DNA of 64,000 nt, taken from positions 33,846,454 to 33,910,453 of the forward strand of contig CM039510.1 of NCBI GenBank assembly GCA_022432975.1. The letters run 5' to 3'. The notes under the pieces are model-generated. The model did not search any database. It saw only the letters and a list, made by a program, of their open reading frames with translations, and was not told where the DNA came from. The position numbers and the translations under genes are program-made. The DNA is from Begonia masoniana. Lineage: Eukaryota > Streptophyta > Magnoliopsida > Cucurbitales > Begoniaceae. Positions 1 through 11,556 of the stretch are shown here, piece by piece (positions within the stretch are counted from its first letter, which is position 1; every line of letters begins with the position of its first letter).

Positions 1-994
1 CGTGTCCAAAGCAGCTCAAGCTCCGTCCACGAGCGCTGTTTCACCTAAGCAATTTACAAGGATTGACGTTAAAACAAGTTTAAGTTAATAAACTTCCAAA
101 TTGTCAAAACCTTAACTAAAGGGCTTTCTAAAATTCTAATCCATTTCATCGAGCTATTTATTCGAGAAATTTACGCTCGGCACCTAAATTCTCAAATTAC
201 GAACTTTTCTGAAAATCCTAAAATTATCGGATTTTAAACTTTTTCACGAATTGATCCAACTTCGTCCAATAACGTCCAATACGTTTAATATACACTTAAT
301 CACGGCTAATCTATTAATTACGAACCCTAATTCGCGTTTTTAACGAAAATAAATCGAAACCCTAATTACCTAAAACGCTACGGAACTAAAGATTTAACGT
401 TCGAAAATTGTAGAGACATACCGAGAACGTCGATTGGAGGAAGAAACGTGAAGGAAACGAAACGAACGGAGGTCGGATCGGAGTCGGATTGAAGAAATCG
501 TCGGCGGCCGAGGGTTTTGCTCTCTGGCGATCGTGAATTCCAGAGGAGAAATGGAGAAGTGAGGGAGAGAAGAGAGAAAGTTAGTTTTTAATATAATTTG
601 ATTGGCAAAATTACCATTTTGCCCTTCTTTGATTTTTATATACGTTTCGTCGTTCGGTTTGTTAATCGTCTAGCCAATCGGTTTCACCAAATTTCCTTAC
701 TTCACCAATGCGTCCAACTTATTATTTGGGACTTAATAAAACTGTCCGTTCGCAATTTGGACCTCGTTTACTATTTTTATTAAAACGCCATTTGCATTAC
801 GAGAAATGCATTATCTCGGAATATACGTGTTAATCTCCGAAAATTCCCATAATTTCCCCAAAATTCCTATTAATCGTTAGGATCGTAATGATGCTTTTTT
901 TTGTAAAACGGACCTGATTTGACATATTTACAAAAATGTCATCCAATAATATAATAATAATATAATATACAAGTCCGTACAACCGGGTATTACA
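1..994 (-). repeat. 3' LTR of Tekay element 1, truncated by the window start
   Basis: Position 1 aligns with 4303 and the match runs to the shared terminus TATTACA (994 versus 5288). The only length difference I see is 8 bp in an AT-rich ATA repeat near 950. On the coding strand the LTR begins TGTAATACCC. A short frame near 600-783 recurs at 4900-5085 only because it lies in the repeated LTR. Confidence 0.85.
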
Positions 995-1035
995 TTCTAC
1001 CCTCCTTATTCAGAATTTTGTCCACAAAATTTAAA

Positions 1036-3123
1036 TCATGCAAAAAGATCAGGATATTTAGTCATCATATCCTGCTGTCGTTCCCACGTAGCCTCTTCCA
1101 CCTCGTGGTTCCGCCACAAAACTTTGACCAGTGGAATCTCCTTGTTGCGCAATACTTTGATAGACGACTCCAAAATGCGTACCGGCCTCACCTCATAGCT
1201 CAAGGTAGGCTGTACCTCGATCTCTGTAGCCTCCACGATATGCGACGGATCGCGCAAGCACTTCCGAAGCATAGATACATGAAATACGTCGTGGATACCC
1301 TCCATAGAAGCCGGAAGCTGCAGCCTATACGCCAACTTCCCGATCCTCTTCAGAATAGGAAAGGGCCCCACATAACGAGGGTTTAGCTTACCCCTCCTTC
1401 CAAATCTCGCAATGCCTTTGAACGGAGAAACTTTGAGGTAGACCTCGTCACCTTCCTCGAACTCCAGCTCTCTCCGTCTGGTGTCAGCATAGCTCTTCTG
1501 CCTGCTCTGTGCTACCTCTATACGCTGTCGAATGATGGCAATCTTCTCTGCCGTCTGCTGTAGAATCTCAGGACCAATGATGCTGGCCTCGCCAACCTCG
1601 TCCCAATACAACGGAGATCTACACTTTCGACCATACAGCGCCTCATACGGAGCCATGCCAATAGTAGCCTGGAAGCTGTTATTATAAGAGAACTCGATCA
1701 GTGGCAAATACCTGCTCCACGATCCCTGAAACTCCAGCACACATGCTCTGAGCATATCCTCCAGAATCTGATTCGTCCTCTCTGTCTGTCCGTCAGTCTG
1801 AGGATGAAACACGGTGCTGAAATTAAGCTGAGTCCCCATAGCTTTGTGCAGACTCTTCCAGAACTTCGAGGTAAATCTCAGATCTCTGACTGAGACAATA
1901 GAAACTGGTACGCCATGCAGTCTGACAACCTCCTGCACATAAAGCTCGGCGAGCTGATCCATAGACGATGCCATCCTCACAGATAAGAAGTGGGCCGACT
2001 TTGTCAATCGGTCCACAATAACCCAAATGCCGTCATGGCCTCTCGTAGTCCTCGGGAGCCCCACAACGAAATCCATGGAGATCTGCTCCCACTTCCACTC
2101 CGGAATCGGCAGTGGCAATAACGTTCCGGCCGGTCTCTGGTGCTCTGCCTTTACCCGCTGACATACTAGGCAGGTCTCAACATACTTGGCAACCTCCCTC
2201 TTCATGTTCGGCCACCAGAAGTGTTGTTTCAAATCCCGGTACATCTTGGTACTTCCCGGGTGCACAGAATATGCCGAAGAATGTGCCTCGGCCAATATCT
2301 CCTTCTTCAGGTCCTCGTCGCTAGGCACGTACCACCTATGCCTGAACTTCAGAATACCATCATCCGATAAATGGAAATCCGACGAGTCTCCCAATGTCAT
2401 GCTCGATCGAAGCTCCATACACTCCGTATCACTCTGTTGAGCCTCGCGTATACGATCAAGAATAACCGGCCTGAGAGAAATGTTGGCGAGCATACTGGAC
2501 AACTCTGCCACTATCTCCACATCGAATCTCTCAATCTCAGACCGCAGCATAACTGACATCGCTGCAAGGGAAGGCTGACTCGCAGAAGGCACTCTACTCA
2601 AGGCATCAGCAACCTTGTTCGCCTTTCCTGGATGGTACTTGATATCAAAATCGTAATCTTTGACAAACTCAAGCCATCGTCTCTGCCGCATATTTAGCTC
2701 CTTCTGCGTAAATAAGTACTTCAAGCTCTTGTGGTCAGAAAATACCTCGCACTGCTGCCCATATAAATAATGCCTCCATATCTTCAGTGCGAAGACCACT
2801 ACTGCTAACTCAAGGTCGTGCGTAGGGTAATTCTGCTCATACGGCTTCAGCTGCCGAGAAGCATAAGAAATAACTCTCCCCTCCTGCATCAATACACAAC
2901 CGAGTCCCACTCCCGATGCATCGCAATAAATACTGAATCTGACACCTTCGACAGGTAGCGCCAGTACTGGAGCGGTGGTCAACCTCTGCTTTAGCTCCAT
3001 AAAACTATCATCACAAGCAGACGACCAGACAAATCTCTCGTTCTTCCGAGTCAAACGAGAAAGAGGAAGTGCGATCTTCGAGAATCTCTCTAGAAACTTC
3101 CGTATAACCGCCATCCTAACGAG
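1036..3123 (-). CDS. Tekay element 1 pol fragment: end of RT, RNase H, integrase, chromodomain
   Basis: An open frame of about 695 visible residues enters from the assembly gap at 3124 and ends with a stop at 1036. In order it shows the tail of the RT connection ([20 protein letters not shown]), RNase H ([17 protein letters not shown]), an HHCC integrase zinc finger ([10 protein letters not shown]...CLVCQRVK), an integrase core ([18 protein letters not shown]) and a C-terminal chromodomain ([20 protein letters not shown]). Reverse transcriptase, RNase H and integrase copy and insert the element; the chromodomain is thought to steer insertion to particular chromatin. The frame is long and unbroken, yet the usual SDRD stretch of the core reads SVRD, so the expected catalytic aspartate is replaced by valine. 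The start lies in or beyond the gap. Confidence 0.9.
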   Translation of the reverse strand, partial: LVRMAVIRKFLERFSKIALPLSRLTRKNERFVWSSACDDSFMELKQRLTTAPVLALPVEGVRFSIYCDASGVGLGCVLMQEGRVISYASRQLKPYEQNYPTHDLELAVVVFALKIWRHYLYGQQCEVFSDHKSLKYLFTQKELNMRQRRWLEFVKDYDFDIKYHPGKANKVADALSRVPSASQPSLAAMSVMLRSEIERFDVEIVAELSSMLANISLRPVILDRIREAQQSDTECMELRSSMTLGDSSDFHLSDDGILKFRHRWYVPSDEDLKKEILAEAHSSAYSVHPGSTKMYRDLKQHFWWPNMKREVAKYVETCLVCQRVKAEHQRPAGTLLPLPIPEWKWEQISMDFVVGLPRTTRGHDGIWVIVDRLTKSAHFLSVRMASSMDQLAELYVQEVVRLHGVPVSIVSVRDLRFTSKFWKSLHKAMGTQLNFSTVFHPQTDGQTERTNQILEDMLRACVLEFQGSWSRYLPLIEFSYNNSFQATIGMAPYEALYGRKCRSPLYWDEVGEASIIGPEILQQTAEKIAIIRQRIEVAQSRQKSYADTRRRELEFEEGDEVYLKVSPFKGIARFGRRGKLNPRYVGPFPILKRIGKLAYRLQLPASMEGIHDVFHVSMLRKCLRDPSHIVEATEIEVQPTLSYEVRPVRILESSIKVLRNKEIPLVKVLWRNHEVEEATWERQQDMMTKYPDLFA

Positions 3124-3223
3124 NNNNNNNNNNNNNNNNNNNNNNNNNNNNNNNNNNNNNNNNNNNNNNNNNNNNNNNNNNNNNNNNNNNNNNNNNNNNN
3201 NNNNNNNNNNNNNNNNNNNNNNN
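3124..3223. other. Assembly gap of 100 N
   Basis: Exactly 100 N, the conventional placeholder for a gap of unknown size. It falls between the RNase H end of the pol frame and LTR sequence, so several kilobases (gag, protease, most of RT, primer site) are probably missing. Confidence 0.97.
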
Positions 3224-5288
3224 ATCACAACTCTATGGGAATCGATCCAGAGGCAAACTCATCTGATGACACCAAATTTCCAATAACCACATGAACTAGA
3301 CCCAAAATATATCCTACACTCAACCAACTTGCAGCGGACTTTGCGAAATCCAACTGCATGGATAGCTCTAAAAACCGAGCCTATCCGTAACCAATCAAAA
3401 CGTTTCTATAACGTTAAATAAAGCTTGAAACCAAAACGTTTTACCAATCAGTTTATAAAAACCTTAAAACATCAGTAAGTAACCCTAACGTCTATCAGAA
3501 CCAAGCATCCTATAATTTCTATACAAATTAACCAATACATCCCAAAATATCCCAAAAACCCTCAAAACTCTGTACATACTTCCCCACGGGTCAGGTAAGC
3601 CTCGACTGCGCCAGCACACCACCGCAGCCATCCTCTGTCAACTGAATCATGCCTCAGGTGGAGGGACATCGTCCTCACCTGGTACCTCGAAGTCTATGTC
3701 ACCTACACCATACAATATACACTATGAGATAACATCCCAGTAAGCTCTACGTAAATGCGATGCATGCTGTGCTATGAGTTCATTAAACCATGCTTTATTT
3801 CTTTTATCTTACTATGCAATGCACTATAGGTGTCACCGAGATCCTATACCTTCTAACCGGAGAGAGCTCATCCAGCGGGCGGACTACTCTTTCCAGTTAG
3901 AAGAGGGGGTACACGCTTACAACACGTACAGCCGTGCCTGAGCCCCACCTCGCGTGACCTGTAAACTGTATGCCCGAAGGCCTGTATGCCCGAAGGCCTA
4001 TATGCCCGAAGGCCTGTATGCCCGAAGGCCAATGCTATGCTTTACGTTCTCTTTAAATCTCTGTGCGGAAATTCATTTTCATGCTTTTCCTTAAAACAAG
4101 TGATGCGTGGACAGTTCTCTATCATAAAGTAAACAAGCAATAACATGGACCATCAAGACTGTAAAAACATAAACTATAAACTCCTAAGACCTAGCTACCC
4201 AAACCGAGCAAAACTAACTACAGGCATCTCCAAAACTCCTCGAGACGACATTCGACGTACGGTGTAGGCCAATCGGCCAAAGAAGATCACGAGAACTTAC
4301 CTCGTGTCCAAAGCAGCTCAAGCTCCGTCCACGAGCGCTGTTTCACCTAAGCAATTTACAAGGATTGACGTTAAAACAAGTTTAAGTTAATAAACTTGCA
4401 AATTGTCAAAACCTTAACTAAAGGGCTTTCTAAAATTCTAATCCATTTCATCGAGCTATTTATTCGAGAAATTTACGCTCGGCACCTAAATTCTCAAATT
4501 ACGAACTTTTCTGAAAATCCTAAAATTCTCAGATTTTAAACTTTTTCATGAATTGATCCAACTTCGTCCAATAACGTCCAATACGTTTAATATACACTTA
4601 ATCACGGCTAATCTATTAATTACGAACCCTAATTCGCGTTTTTAACGAAAATAAATCGAAACCCTAATTACCTAAAACGCTACGGAACTAAAGATTTAAC
4701 GTTCGAAAACTGTAGAGACATACCGAGAACGTCGATTGGAGGAAGAAATGTGAAGGAAACGAAATGAACGGAGGTCGGATCGGAGTCGGATTGAAGAAAT
4801 CGTCGGCGGCCGAGGGTTTTGCTCTCTGGCGATCGTGAATTCCAGAGGAGAAATGGAGAAGTGAGGGAGAGAAGAGAGAAAGTTAGTTTTTAATATAATT
4901 TGATTGGCAAAATTACCATTTTGCCCTTCTTTGATTTTTATATACGTTTCGTCGTTCGGTTTGTTAATCGTCTAGCCAATCGGTTTCACCAAATTTCCTT
5001 ACTTCACCAATGCGTCCAACTTATTATTTGGGACTTAATAAAACTGTCCGTTCGCAATTTGGACCTCGTTTACTATTTTTATTAAAACGCCATTTGCATT
5101 ACGAGAAATGCATTATCTCGGAATATAGCGTTTAATCTCCGAAAATTCCCATAATTTCCCCAAAATTCCTATTAATCGTTAGGATCGTAATGATGCTTTT
5201 TTTTGTAAAACGGACCTGATTTGACATATTTACAAAAATGTCATCCAATAATAATATAATATACAAGTCCGTACAACCGGGTATTACA
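3224..5288 (-). repeat. 5' LTR of Tekay element 1 (inner edge possibly in the gap)
   Basis: Positions 4303-5288 match the 3' LTR copy. Positions 3590-4300 resemble the LTR of Tekay element 3 (about 57860-58560): both hold the phrase around CATGCTGTGC, a 'GTCACCGAG' block and a conserved block before the pol-distal end, so this stretch is LTR rather than internal sequence. At least 2065 bp are present. Confidence 0.75.
3967..4030. repeat. 16-bp tandem repeat, four units, in the Tekay 1 LTR
   Basis: Four consecutive copies of TGTATGCCCGAAGGCC (one with a single change). The matching slot of the Tekay 3 LTR at 58254-58297 holds a different short repeat (ATTACAG units), so this is a repeat-prone position in the LTR. 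Confidence 0.9.
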
Positions 5289-5783
5289 GTTTGAGTCTAG
5301 AGCAATAGCTTGTAGAAAACTGTGACCTTCAGGAGAATCAAGAAAAAGGGATTCGTACAATTGGGGGCGGCTATCTAAATGAGAACACTCCAGAATGGCA
5401 TTGATGAACTGGGGTGTGATTACTATGTGCTTTCCATACACATAGCTCGAAATTGTAGATAAGTCGGAAGAAAAACCCAAATTTGCATAAAACATTTTAA
5501 AAGCTTCAGGGTAATAGAAGGATTTAACATTAAACAGTTCCAATAACCCAAGATCCTTTAGGGGTTCAACAATATCTAAACCAGCTAAATCATCAAGATA
5601 GATACCACGACTGGGAATCAAGGATTTGTACTTAAGGTCATCGTGATACCTTAACTCAATAGCTTGAGTAAGGAAGAAGAAGGATGGCCATTGAGTTGCA
5701 CGAGGTAGCTCTCGTGGCTGACAACCTAAAACTTTAGCTTTCTTCTTTGCCAGTTTTGGAATAGAACGGGACAATGAAGCCAT
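5289..5783 (-). pseudogene. SIRE element 1 third ORF (plant transposon-protein-like), cut by the Tekay insertion
   Basis: From the ATG at 5783 about 165 residues are readable before the frame runs into Tekay LTR sequence at 5288. The N-terminus is basic (KLAKKKAK). The rest contains SRGIYLDDLAGLDIVEPL, MFYANLGF and SSYVYGKHI, matching the third ORF of SIRE element 3 (RSRGVVFHDLSGLDLEEPL, IFYANLE, RSYVYGRHI at 55586-55879). Such ORFs are annotated as 'putative plant transposon protein' or called env-like by position in SIRE elements; I see no signal peptide or membrane segment in the readable part. It begins about 340 bp after the RNase H stop. The function is unknown. Confidence 0.75.
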
Positions 5784-6123
5784 TTGATCGATGTGAGAGG
5801 GAAAATCGAGATAGAAGAAATTTAGAGAATGAAGAGAAGACTGGTAGGACAGGGGCTTTCTGAAAGAGCGTGAAAAGATTAAGCGTCTTTGAAACAGAAG
5901 AGTTTAAAAACTTTAGGGCTTCGCCCAACTAGAAGAAGACAAAACATGGAGATCGGATATCACCCGATAGAGTACACGTGTCAGCAGATTAAAGACTATA
6001 TCATCTGGTACATAAACATCTTCCAGAAGGCGGATGATGCATATCTTCCGATGAAATAGTAAATGAGCGGGCGATGTGACCATCAGAAACAGAAAGAAAG
6101 AAAGAACTTTAAGCAAAAGAACC

Positions 6124-7677
6124 TTAACTTTTCACACACTTAATGAGGCCTAATCTTATTCTTATATTACAGAAGGTTTTCTCATCCAAAGGATTTGTAA
6201 AGATATCAGCCAATTGATCCACAGAGTTGACAAATTCCAAGGAAATATCACCTCTTTGAACATGATCTCTTATGAAGTGATATCTAACATCGATATGCTT
6301 AGTTCTAGAATGTTGGATTGGATTTTTGGAAATGTTTATAGCACTGGTGTTGTCACACCGAATAGGAATCCTATCATAGAAAAGATTATAATCTTCTAGA
6401 GTTTGTTTCATCCAAAGCATTTGTGCACAACAACTGCCAGCAGCAATATATTCACTCTAAGTAGTTGACAATGCAACATAATTCTGTTTCTTAGAGTACC
6501 AAGACACTAGAGATTCTCCTAAGAACTAATAAGTGCCACTAGTGCTTTTCCTATCAACTAGACTACCAGCATAATCAGAATCTGAGTATTCAATCAGATC
6601 AAAAGAAGTGCCCTTTGGATACCATAATCCTAAGTCACAAGTCCCACTCAAATATTTAAAAATTCTTTTGACAGCAGATAAATGAGACTCCTTAGGGGCA
6701 GCTTGGAATCTAGCACATAGACATACACTAAAGAGAATATCTGGCTTACTAGCAGTCAGATATAACAATGAATCAATCATACCACGATATTTTTTAATAT
6801 CCACATTTATTCCATTTTCATCTTTGTCCAATTTTGTTGTGGTACTCATGGGAGTTCTAGAGGATTTAACAGATTCCAAACCAAATTTTTTTAGGAGCTC
6901 CTTAATGTATTTTTTTTTACAGAAGAAAATGCCATCAGGAGATTGACTGATCTGGAATCCTAAGAAGAATTTTAACTCCCCCATCATACTCATTTCAAAT
7001 TCACTTTGCATGAGGGAGGAAATTCACTACACAGAGTGACATTAGTTGATCCAAAAATAATGTCATCGACATAGATTTGCACTAACAGAATATCATTGTC
7101 CTTTTGCATGGTAAATAGAGTTGAATCGGTGTTACCCTTTTTGAATTTCCTTTCCTCAAGAAAATTCTTCAATCTATCATACCAAGCTCTAGAAGCCTGC
7201 TTAAGTCTATAAAGGGCCTTCTTAAGTCTATATACATGATCAGGTTTTGCATAGTCTTCAAATCCTAAGGGTTTCTCTACACTAGACTTCTTCCAGAATA
7301 TATCCATTTAAGAAAGCACTCTTTACATCCATTTGAAAGAGTGTGAAGTTTTTGTAGCACGCATATGCTAAGAGCATCCTAATAGATTCTAATCTAGCTA
7401 CAGGTGCAAAGGTTTCCTCAAAATCTATTCCTTCTTCTTGATTGTAACCTTTAGCAACTAATCTGGCTTTATTTCTAATGATTATGCCACTTTCATCTAA
7501 CTTGTTCTTATAAACCCATTTGGTTCCAATAATTAGATGATTGTCTGGTTTTGTAACAAGCTCCCAAACATTGTTCCTCTCGAATTGATTTAGCTCAGCT
7601 TGCATTGCAACTATCCAATTTTTATCCAATTCGGCTTCTTCAAATTTCTTAGGCTCTATTTGGGAAATAAATACCAC
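6124..7677 (-). pseudogene. SIRE element 1 reverse transcriptase and RNase H, broken
   Basis: Four overlapping frames (7677-7282, 7307-6990, 7011-6526, 6420-6124) together cover copia RT and RNase H. Visible motifs are [38 protein letters not shown], the RT active site YVDDIIFGS, a RNase H start around SDSDYAGSLVDRKSTSG and an end with NISKNPIQHSRTKHIDVRYH. The pieces are joined by at least three frameshifts or stops. The enzyme copies element RNA to DNA in virus-like particles. It cannot be made as one protein from this copy. Confidence 0.9.
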
Positions 7678-7770
7678 ATTGTCACAGAGGTTCCTAAGAG
7701 AAGATTTAGTCTTTACTCCTAAGGAATGATCACCTAAAACTTCATCTAAGGGATGATCTTTGACATATTT

Positions 7771-9227
7771 TCAATCCCTAGGAAGAGCAGGAATTTCATC
7801 CTTGACAAGAACAATATCTGGAGAACTTGAGGTAGGTTCTAGGGATTTTCCTGTTTGAAGGATATCTGTAGGCTTATCCAAGGAAAGAGATTCTAGATGC
7901 TTTTCTAAAGAGTTATCCTCATCCACATTGATTGTGGTTTGAGGGTTGACATGAACAGATTCCTCTACTACTAGAGTTCTCTTATTGAACACCCTATAAG
8001 CCTTACTAGAGAGAGAATAACCAAGAAAAATTCCAAGATCCGATTTGGAATCGAATTTTTCCTAAGTTATCCTTAGTGTTAAGAATAAAGCATTTACTAC
8101 CGAAGGCTCTAAAGTACTTAACAGAAGGGGTTTTACCATTCCAAAGTTCATAAGGAGTTTTCTCGAGAATAGGTCTTATGGAGACCTGATTAAGCACATA
8201 ACAAGCTGTTGAAACAGCTTCAGCCCAGAAATATTTTGGAAGGAAATTTTCATTGAGCATAGTTCGAGCTAGCTCTTGAAGAGACCTATTTTTCCTCTCA
8301 ACAACACCATTTTACTGAGGAGTTCTAGGGGAGGAAAAGTTGTGCTCAATTCCATATTTGAGACACAAGAGTTCAAATTTCTCATTTTCGAATTCTCCAC
8401 CATGATCACTACGAATAGCAACAATGGTGAGTTCCTTTTCATTTTGAACTCTTTTCCTAAAACTAGAAAAGATATCAAAGGTTTCATCCTTTGACTTCAG
8501 AAAGAACACCCAAGTAAATCTAGAGAAGTCGTCAACAATGACAAAAGCATAGAATTTACCTCATAGACTGGCTACATTAGAGGGACCGAAGAGGTCCATG
8601 TGAAGGAGTTGGAGAGGTTTGGAAGTGGAGACTGCATTCTTAGATGCAAAAGAAGATTTGATCTGCTTGCCCATTTGACAAGCTTCACAGACCTTATCAT
8701 TCTCAAAGGATATCTTAAGGATTCCTCTAACTAAATTATCCTTAGTAATCTTAACTAAGGTATCCATCCCTACGTGTCCTAATCTCCTATGCCAAGTCCA
8801 GCAATCAATAGAAGAATTTGCAGCATTTTTCATCATTACAAGCAATATTATCTAAGTCAATGATATAAATATTTTCTTTCCTATAACCAGTAAACAGAAT
8901 CTTGCTATTTGAAGTATCCTTAATTATGCAGGAATTTGATTTAAAAGTCACTTTATAGCCTTTATCACACAACTGGCTAATACTAAGCAAATTATACTTC
9001 AATCCTTCAACTAGTAACACATTTTCAATAATGAGATTAAAGCTGTTACCTATATTGCCGATGCCAATAATTTTGCCCTTTTGATTTCCACCGAAAGTAA
9101 CACTACCCTTCTTCTTGTTGACAACAGCAAACTTGGTTGAGTCCCCCGTCATATGCCTTAAGCATCCACTGTCAAGGTACCATTGGTTCTTCCTGGGAGA
9201 ACAAACAACCTGCAAAACAGTGATCAA
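7771..9227 (-). pseudogene. SIRE element 1 protease and integrase, broken
   Basis: The protease frame (9227-8805) has an intact active site in WYLDSGCLRHMTG. The next frame (8845-8561) holds the GAG-pre-integrase HHCC finger (WHRRLGHVG...CEACQMGKQ) and the first acidic residue in LHMDLFGP. A later frame has the second aspartate (SDHGGEFEN, near 8400). The region with the expected third residue near 8290 is interrupted by stops. The frame at 8260-8006 gives the integrase C-terminal part (WAEAVSTACYVLNQ, YELWNGKTPSVKYFRAFG). A low-complexity linker follows at 7992-7771. Confidence 0.85.
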
Positions 9228-9244
9228 GTCGTCTTCTTAGGTAC

Positions 9245-11487
9245 TTAAATCTTTTGGGTCTTAGTGTTAGTTTTGGTTCCTTTAGGAACCCACTGCAACT
9301 TGCTACTTGGTTTCTTACTAAACTTTAAAGGACACTCATATGTCTTATGTCCTATTTCATTACTAAGCATGGCAGGTAGTTGTTTAACAAAAAAATTCTT
9401 ATAAGCTTTCTTTTTACTGAACCTGTCATACCCTAAGCCAGCTTTATCAAAAGTTATCCTTTGACTATTTAATAGCAATGTTCAGATGCTTACTGCCATT
9501 AGTGAAATTCAGAATAAGTTTATTTAAAGTCTCATTTTTCTTTTTAAGTTCAGAAACTTCCTTTTCATGCTGACTATATTCACTTGCATGCTTTTCAATC
9601 AGACTAACATTTTCCTTTTTCAAAAGATTATATTTAGTCTTAAGCATACCAAATTGCTTAACTAAATCATTAAAAGCATCAACCATATCACCATATCACC
9701 ATCATCATCAGATTCACTATCACTTGAGGAAATATTAACCTCATTTTCGTGTGCCATAAAGCACAGATTGGCAACCTCCTCGTCTTCTGAGGAAGTATCA
9801 CTTTCACTATCGTCTCAGGTGGCCTTCAATGCCCTCTTTTTGAATTTCTTGGGATTCTTCTTTGCTTGTGGACACTCGGCCTTGATGTGTCCAGGCTTCC
9901 CACATTCGTAGCAGGTAATTTCTTTATCCTTTTGAGATTTCTCCCCCTTTGGAAATCTTCTTCCTTGCATTCTTTTTCTCTGGAGGAATTTGCTGAACCT
10001 CCTGGTAATGAGGGCAATGTCTTCATCTTCATCTTCTTCCTAGGATTCTTCTTGTTTACTGGAAGAGGCTTTTAGAGCAATATCTTTCCTTTTAATGATC
10101 TCCTTTTCCTTGAGATCCTCCTTGTCATTGGCTCTCATGGTTATCTCATGAGTCATTAGAGCAAGAGAGCCAATGAGCTCTTCCAGTTTGAGAACCTGAG
10201 ATCACGAGCTTCTTGAATGGCGGTCACTTTTGGTTGCCAGGCTCTTGGTAAGTATCTTATAATTTCCTGACAAGTTCTTCATTTGGATATACTCTACCAG
10301 CACTTTCAAAACCATTAGTAAGATTAGTGAAACGAGTAAACATAGAACTAATTGATTCATCCTTAGCATTGAAAAAAAAGTTCGTACGCATCCATCATCA
10401 TCAGATTCACTATCACTTGAGGAAATATTAACCTCATTTTCGTGTGCCATAAAGCACAGATTGGCAACCTCCTCGTCTTCTGAGGAAGTATCACTTTCAC
10501 TATCGTCTCAGGTGGCCTTCAATGCCCTCTTTTTGAATTTCTTGGGATTCTTCTTTGCTTGTGGACACTCGGCCTTGATGTGTCCAGGCTTCCCACATTC
10601 GTAGCAGGTAATTTCTTTATCCTTTTGAGATTTCTCCCCCTTTGGAAATCTTCTTCCTTGCATTCTTTTTCTCTGGAGGAATTTGCTGAACCTCCTGGTA
10701 ATGAGGGCAATGAGGGCAATGTCTCATCTTCATCTTCTTCCTAGGATTCTTCTTGTTTACTGGAAGAGGCTTTTAGAGCAATATCTTTCCTTTTAATGAT
10801 CTCCTTTTCCTTGAGATCCTCCTTGTCATTAGCTCTCATGGTTATCTCATGAGTCATTAGAGAGCCAATGAGCTCTTCCAGTTTGAGAACCTTGAGATCA
10901 CGAGCTTCTTGAATGGCGGTCACTTTTGGTTGCCAGGCTCTTGGTAAGTATCTTATAATTTTCCTGACAAGTTCTTCATTTGGATATACTCTACCAAGCA
11001 CTTTCAAACCATTAGTAATATTAGTGAAACGAGTAAACATAGAACTAATTGATTCATCCTTTAGCATTGAAAAAAGTTCGTACTCATGTACAAGCATGCT
11101 TAATTTACTTTCTTTAACTTGGTTTGTGCCTTCGTGTGTGATCTCTAATAAGTGTCAAATCTCTTGTGCACTCTCATACCCTTGTACTCTATTAAACTCA
11201 TCTCAATTCAGAGCACAATATAGGGTGTTTATGGCTTTGGCATTTTGACTCAAATTTCTCTTATCGGACTCAGTTAATTCAGAAGAACCCTTAGGAATAC
11301 TTTTTCCATCAACAGTTTTCATGGCCTTGAAGAGGCCATTCTCTATTATACTTCAAATCTCATAGTCCATGGCTTGAACGAATATTCTCATTCTTGCCTT
11401 CCAATAAACATAATCACTGCCATCAAACAGTGGTGGACGAGAAATTGACTGACCCTCAATGTGTGAAGCATTTGTGTTGAATGCCAT
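9245..11487 (-). pseudogene. SIRE element 1 gag, broken, with internal duplication
   Basis: The start codon at 11487 follows the primer site and opens a gag N-terminus containing RPPLFDGSDYVYWKARM, stopping soon after. The UBN2-type gag core is in the frame 11097-10741 (FTRFTNITNGLKVLGR, VRKIIRYLPRAWQPKVTAI). A CCHC zinc knuckle (CYECGKPGHIKAEC) occurs twice, at 10565-10606 and 9872-9913, because of a tandem duplication. A lysine/glutamate-rich, likely coiled-coil segment is at 9686-9465. Gag packages element RNA. Frameshifts and the duplication mean it is not functional as read. Confidence 0.85.
9700..11085 (-). repeat. 693-bp tandem direct duplication inside SIRE 1 gag
   Basis: Sequence 9700-10392 is repeated with few changes at 10393 to about 11085; markers such as GTGCCATAAAGC are offset by exactly 693 bp (9751 and 10444). 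Differences include an extra 9-bp GAGGGCAAT in the second copy and small indels in both. It doubles the zinc knuckle and part of the gag core. Confidence 0.92.
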
Positions 11488-11543
11488 TGTAAATATATCT
11501 CACAGAGTATATATATAAACAACTTAGACAATGTATTACCTTA

Positions 11544-11555
11544 CTCTGATACCAA
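11544..11555 (-). promoter_or_regulatory. Primer binding site of SIRE element 1
   Basis: On the minus strand the sequence TTGGTATCAGAG immediately follows the 5' LTR end (..CCTACA at 11557). This is the usual complement of the initiator methionine tRNA 3' end that primes minus-strand DNA synthesis. Confidence 0.85.
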
Positions 11556-11556
11556 T

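Larger units (their letters stand above)
1..5288 (-). mobile_element. Ty3/gypsy Tekay-type LTR retrotransposon, element 1 (left end outside window)
   Basis: Two near-identical LTR copies (1-994 and the matching part of 3224-5288) bracket a minus-strand pol fragment, so the 3' LTR lies at low coordinates and the 5' LTR at high coordinates. The chromodomain after the integrase and the long LTR place it among chromoviruses of the Tekay/Del type. The 100-N gap hides gag, protease, most of the reverse transcriptase, the primer site and possibly the inner LTR edge. The high-coordinate boundary is sharp: LTR ...TATTACA at 5288, then the third ORF of a copia element, which this element interrupts. 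The two LTRs differ at few positions, suggesting a fairly recent insertion. Confidence 0.85.

Noticed and set aside
598..783. 61-residue frame, identical at 4900-5085
   Set aside because: It lies wholly in the LTR and recurs only because the LTR is duplicated.
3124..3223. Open frame running through the N stretch
   Set aside because: The N run is a scaffold gap; unknown residues there carry no evidence, and the flanks (pol and LTR) would not be adjacent in an intact element.
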